This document shows, in pieces, positions 5,922 to 8,467 of a stretch of DNA of 8,467 nt (position 1 is the stretch's first letter; each line of letters starts with the position of its first letter). Source of the DNA: Candidatus Cloacimonadota bacterium (GTDB lineage: Bacteria > Cloacimonadota > Cloacimonadia > Cloacimonadales > TCS61); assembly GCA_030445745.1 (NCBI GenBank), contig JASUTE010000036.1, positions 1-8,467 of the forward strand. Reading direction: 5' to 3'. The position numbers and the translations under genes are program-made. Under the pieces are notes generated by a model, which made no database searches, was not told the origin of the DNA, and worked only from the letters and a program-made list of their open reading frames with translations.

Positions 5922-5949
5922 ATAACAAAGCTCGAAGATAATGTGTCCA
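5922..5949 (-). promoter_or_regulatory. Candidate promoter of the kdsA operon
   Basis: Read on the minus strand, TGGACA (5944-5949, five of six matches to TTGACA) is followed after 16 bases by TGTTAT (5922-5927, four of six to TATAAT). A TATGAC at 19-base spacing is an alternative -10. Transcription would begin near 5915, giving a leader of about 20 bases that includes the GAGGT ribosome site of kdsA. Confidence 0.33.
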
Positions 5950-5955
5950 GAATTT

Positions 5956-5984
5956 TTTACTTGCCATAATCACGTTTTTAAAAT
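5956..5984 (+). promoter_or_regulatory. Candidate promoter of the DUF4159-lpxH-cyclophilin operon
   Basis: TTTACT (5956-5961, four of six) and TAAAAT (5979-5984, five of six) are 17 bases apart. The start would be near 5991, ten bases before the ATG at 6001. This argues against the upstream in-frame ATG at 5941. The two -35 boxes of the divergent promoters are only six bases apart, so one regulator or polymerase could affect both. Confidence 0.35.
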
Positions 5985-6000
5985 TATTCACATCAAAAAT

Positions 6001-6666
6001 ATGGTAAAGAAAAAAATGAAGTTAGTAATTGCCTTGCTGCTTGTAGTAGCAGTTTTCTCTGTTGCCTCTGCACAGGAAAAACCAAAGTTAGCCCGTTTGC
6101 ATTACCAAGGTGGTGGCGATTGGTATAACGATGGCGACGCTCTACCCAATTTGGCAGAATTTACCAACCAGGTCTTAAATACTAATTTCGCTTTACAAGA
6201 AGCCATAGTAAAACCAGACAATAACAAGCTCTTCAACTTCCCCTTCCTTTTTATGACTGGGCACGGACAGGTTAAATTTAGTGAGGAAGATATCAAAAAC
6301 CTGCGTGAATATTTGTCGCGAGGTGGTTTTTTATATGTGGACGATGATTATGGTTTAGACGAATCATTTCGCCGTGAAATAAAAAAAATATTTCCACAAA
6401 AAAATCTGATAGAGTTACCCTCTTCCCATGAACTGATTAACGGTTTTTACCCATTTCCAAAAGGAATGCCCAAAATTCATGAACACGACAATAAACGTCC
6501 GCAAGCTTTTGCAATTTTCAATGATGTCGGAAGATTGTTGGTACTGTACACCTACGAAACAAATTTGAGCGATGGCTGGACAGTGAACCATAATGATCCT
6601 CCTGAAATAAGAGAAAAAGCCCTGAAAATGGGTGCTAACATAATTCATTACGTGATGACAAAATGA
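6001..6666 (+). CDS. Exported DUF4159 protein
   Basis: From the ATG at 6001 the protein has 221 residues, with a clear Sec signal: MVKKKMK, a hydrophobic core, then ASA before QEKPK. The frame is open back to an ATG at 5941, but those 20 extra residues would bury the signal. None of the possible starts (5941, 6001, 6016) has a good ribosome site. The mature part fits DUF4159: LARLHYQGGGDWYNDGDALPN near the start, then FLFMTGHGQV, LREYLSRGGFLYVDDDYG, a Phe-Arg-Arg-Glu segment, and a late DGWTVNH. The DUF4159 fold is related to class I glutamine amidotransferases; its biochemical role is unknown. In other bacteria the domain is often fused to BatA/aerotolerance-type membrane proteins, but here it stands alone and periplasmic. 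It overlaps the LpxH-like gene by four bases (ATGA), so coupling to envelope assembly is inferred. Confidence 0.85.
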   Translation: MVKKKMKLVIALLLVVAVFSVASAQEKPKLARLHYQGGGDWYNDGDALPNLAEFTNQVLNTNFALQEAIVKPDNNKLFNFPFLFMTGHGQVKFSEEDIKNLREYLSRGGFLYVDDDYGLDESFRREIKKIFPQKNLIELPSSHELINGFYPFPKGMPKIHEHDNKRPQAFAIFNDVGRLLVLYTYETNLSDGWTVNHNDPPEIREKALKMGANIIHYVMTK

Positions 6667-7397
6667 GAATTTACATTGTTTCCGACTTCCATTTGAAATT
6701 TAAGGAAAAACAGGAAGATACCGAGCGTCGCTTGCGCATTTTGGAGTTCTTGTCCAGCTTGGAAAACCAGGCTGATATGCTGATTTTGAATGGTGATATC
6801 TTCGATTTGTGGTACGCCTGGAATTCGGTGATCATTCGAGGTTATTTTCCTATTTTGAAAAAACTGAGTGAGCTACAAGAGAAAGGAACTCGCCTGGTGA
6901 TGACAGCCGGTAACCACGATTTTTGGTTCAAAGACTTCCTAAAAAATGAAATCGGCATGGAAATTTATCCTAAAAGTTTCATCGAAGAACTGGATGGCAA
7001 CAAAATCTTCGTGAACCATGGGGATTGGTTCACAGCTAACGACTGGCGTTACAAGCTTTTCCGCAGTTTAATTAGAAATAAATTGGTCATGAAATTCTTC
7101 GAGCTGCTGCACCCCGATATTGCTTTGGGAATTGGCAAAATGCTTTCGCGCTCCAGTCGTGACAGAAAAATGCCGCCCACGTTGAAACGGCGTAAAGAAG
7201 AAGGCTTAGTGAAATTTGCCCAAAAAGCTTTAGAAAAATACGATATCGTGGTTTTAGGCCATTCCCATTCCCCCAAATTAGAAAAATTTGAAAATGGAAT
7301 CTATGTGAATTCGGGCGACTGGATAGAACATAATTCCTATATAAAAATAACTGACGGTAAATTAGAACTGTTAGAATACAAAACAAAGGAGAAATGA
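6663..7397 (+). CDS. LpxH-like UDP-2,3-diacylglucosamine diphosphatase
   Basis: This calcineurin-like metallophosphoesterase of 244 residues has the full metal-site set: SDFHL (7-11; Asp8, His10), NGDIFDLW (43-50; Asp45), GNHDFWF (83-89), [17 protein letters not shown] (118-134) and GHSHSP (199-204). The GDIFDLW-W segment and the HGD...D..Y...R pattern are those of LpxH, which cleaves UDP-2,3-diacylglucosamine to lipid X and UMP in lipid A synthesis. GNHD rather than E. coli's GNRD is the form seen in FCB-group homologues. Size is close to E. coli LpxH (240 residues). The protein is cytoplasmic with basic and hydrophobic stretches (about 134-170) suited to membrane contact. It starts in an ATGA overlap with the DUF4159 gene and ends in an ATGA overlap with the cyclophilin. 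Lying opposite the Kdo/Lpt operon supports a lipid A role; another phosphoesterase activity cannot be excluded. Confidence 0.82.
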   Translation: MRIYIVSDFHLKFKEKQEDTERRLRILEFLSSLENQADMLILNGDIFDLWYAWNSVIIRGYFPILKKLSELQEKGTRLVMTAGNHDFWFKDFLKNEIGMEIYPKSFIEELDGNKIFVNHGDWFTANDWRYKLFRSLIRNKLVMKFFELLHPDIALGIGKMLSRSSRDRKMPPTLKRRKEEGLVKFAQKALEKYDIVVLGHSHSPKLEKFENGIYVNSGDWIEHNSYIKITDGKLELLEYKTKEK

Positions 7398-8203
7398 TGC
7401 TAAAAAAAATTTTACTAACACTCTTGATCGTAACCATAGGAGCTATTCTGTGGGCAGATGAAACTCAGACAGTGATCATGAAAACCAATTACGGCGATAT
7501 AGAATTGGAATTGTGGCCGGAGATAGCTCCTAAAACAGTTGCTAACTTTGTGGGTCTGGCAAATGGAAGCAAAGAATGGAAAGACCCCCAAACTGGCGAA
7601 ATGGTGAAAAAACCTTTCTACAACGGCCTTACTTTCCATCGCGTTATCAAAGATTTCATGATCCAGGGCGGTTGCCCTCTTGGTACAGGAACTGGCGGAC
7701 CCGGCTATACATTTGAAGATGAATTCCCCGGCAAAGAAACTGTGATTACAGGCAAAATAGAAGATGAAACAACCGCTAGGCTGGTTTTCGAAAAAATACT
7801 CATGCCTTATTTGCAGCAAAGTAAAAATCCTAATATCGAAGTAGCTAAATTAGCCCAGAAAATTATGCAACAGCAATCGGGCCAACCTCTTATAGGTAAA
7901 ACTGTGGAAGAGATCCAGAAAATGACCGGCACAAAAGAACCGCTGGTGCAAGTTGATTTGGAAAAAACCGTAGATTACGGCACAATTTGTATGGCAAATT
8001 CCGGGCCTAACACCAACGGTTCCCAATTCTTCATAGTTACCAAAAAAGACGGCGCTCCTTGGTTGAACGGACATCACACAGTTTTTGGCAAAGTAACCAA
8101 AGGTATGGATGTGGTTCACAAAATAGAGAATTTAAAAACAGACAATAAAGATAAACCACTCCCCGAAAATCCAGCAATAATCGAAGAAGTAATCGTAAAA
8201 TAA
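7394..8203 (+). CDS. Secreted cyclophilin-type peptidyl-prolyl isomerase with large insertion
   Basis: The 269-residue protein has a Sec signal ([21 protein letters not shown]) and acts as a periplasmic proline cis-trans isomerase. Cyclophilin motifs: [20 protein letters not shown] (34-53), [13 protein letters not shown] (81-93; Arg83 and Gln91 in the active site), [15 protein letters not shown] (97-111), [15 protein letters not shown] (200-214) and [13 protein letters not shown] (222-234; Trp223, His228). All catalytic positions are present. Between DEF111 and GTICMANSG (196-204) lie about 84 residues, against roughly ten in simple cyclophilins. The insert looks helical (residues about 123-180) and may bind clients. 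The start is set by AGGAG at 7387-7391, three bases ahead of ATGATG; either Met is possible. It overlaps the LpxH-like gene by four bases and is the last gene before a terminator. Clients may include outer-membrane proteins, by inference from location. Confidence 0.93.
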   Translation: MMLKKILLTLLIVTIGAILWADETQTVIMKTNYGDIELELWPEIAPKTVANFVGLANGSKEWKDPQTGEMVKKPFYNGLTFHRVIKDFMIQGGCPLGTGTGGPGYTFEDEFPGKETVITGKIEDETTARLVFEKILMPYLQQSKNPNIEVAKLAQKIMQQQSGQPLIGKTVEEIQKMTGTKEPLVQVDLEKTVDYGTICMANSGPNTNGSQFFIVTKKDGAPWLNGHHTVFGKVTKGMDVVHKIENLKTDNKDKPLPENPAIIEEVIVK

Positions 8204-8220
8204 AGTTTAGGAAATAACCA

Positions 8221-8251
8221 AAATCTCCGTCATTTTAGACGGAGATTTTTT
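8221..8251 (+). terminator. Rho-independent terminator of the DUF4159-lpxH-cyclophilin operon
   Basis: AAATCTCCGTC (8221-8231) pairs perfectly with GACGGAGATTT (8238-8248) around a six-base loop, and T residues run to 8251. It lies 18 bases after the cyclophilin stop codon. The A tract on the 5' side means it could also work on the opposite strand. Confidence 0.9.
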
Positions 8252-8335
8252 ATTGGGAAGCTTACGCCCCCTTATAAGATATTCTATTTCACCACGGTTA
8301 AACCGGAACACACAAAGGTTTTGCTCTGAGAATGC

Positions 8336-8466
8336 ATTGCTTCTCCCATCAAGGGTTCGCAATGACGGTTTTTTTGTCATTGTATGTTGACACTCAAGTT
8401 TGAAAGAAGATTTTTTAAGTAGGAAAATGGAAGGGATAAAGCTCGGTCCGTCATTGGTTTACAAAC
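8336..8466. repeat. Right copy of the inverted end repeat
   Basis: This is the reverse complement of positions 1-132, with 98 identical outer bases. It includes an inverted, slightly diverged GTCATTGCGAACCC module half (8336-8366) and the same A-tract joint (T tract on this strand, 8369-8375). The stretch 8252-8335 between the terminator and this repeat holds only a short CGGTT/AACCG hairpin near 8295 and no gene. Confidence 0.9.
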
Positions 8467-8467
8467 C

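Noticed and set aside
5941-6000. N-terminal extension of the DUF4159 protein from the ATG at 5941
   Set aside because: It would place 20 polar and basic residues before a standard signal peptide, has no ribosome site and overlaps the candidate promoter.
7087-7819. Minus-strand frames of 116 and 134 codons opposite the lpxH-like and cyclophilin genes
   Set aside because: They are shadows of well-supported genes on the + strand; their products show no family signature.
1-8467. Circular plasmid or phage genome
   Set aside because: The ends are inverted, not direct, repeats, so they do not close a circle, and the content is chromosomal LPS housekeeping with no replication or phage genes.
1-8467. 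Composite transposon bounded by terminal inverted repeats
   Set aside because: There is no transposase or integrase, no target duplication is visible, and the end repeats contain the same modules that are scattered inside.

Overview
The window looks like an AT-rich chromosomal fragment from a Gram-negative, LPS-making bacterium. The case rests on a Kdo pathway (KdsA, KdsC), LPS transport proteins (LptC and an OstA/LptA-like protein), an LpxH-type hydrolase, an outer-membrane beta-barrel candidate and secreted proteins with Sec or lipoprotein signals. The OstA_2-like protein, the DUF4159 protein and the style of the intergenic repeats fit the FCB group, most likely a Candidatus Cloacimonadota-type metagenome contig. 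The taxon is inferred and was not tested.

Layout. Positions 1-345 are dispersed repeat modules, followed by a terminator-like hairpin (352-384). A translationally coupled pair on the + strand follows: a putative beta-barrel (485-1492) and a polysaccharide-deacetylase lipoprotein (1482-2216). From 2217 to about 2770 there are no intact genes, only a mosaic of at least five palindromic repeat modules. These run into the truncated end of a DUF212 (YuiD-like) pseudogene (2744-3022, - strand). The - strand operon kdsA-kdsC-lptC-lptA-like occupies 5893 down to 3012, with the DUF212 remnant as its last member. A divergent + strand operon (6001-8203) holds a DUF4159 protein, an LpxH-like metallophosphoesterase and a secreted cyclophilin with a large insertion. 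It ends at a clear Rho-independent terminator (8221-8251).

Working together. KdsA makes Kdo-8-phosphate, KdsC dephosphorylates it to Kdo, and LptC with the OstA-like protein carries finished LPS across the periplasm. The LpxH-like enzyme acts earlier, on lipid A. Two back-to-back operons sharing about 107 bp of control DNA therefore form an LPS/envelope hub. The cyclophilin and DUF4159 protein are probably periplasmic companions. The beta-barrel/deacetylase pair may modify and pass a polysaccharide across the outer membrane, which is a hypothesis.

The two ends of the window are inverted copies of one repeat of about 131 bp. It carries the same modules seen inside the window, so it is best read as a multicopy repeat where assembly stopped. 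I see no defence, phage, CRISPR or transposase genes and no convincing wholly new system. The most interesting items are the repeat mosaic with its conserved joints and perfect three-way junction, the repeat-truncated DUF212 gene, the barrel/deacetylase pair and the cyclophilin insertion.
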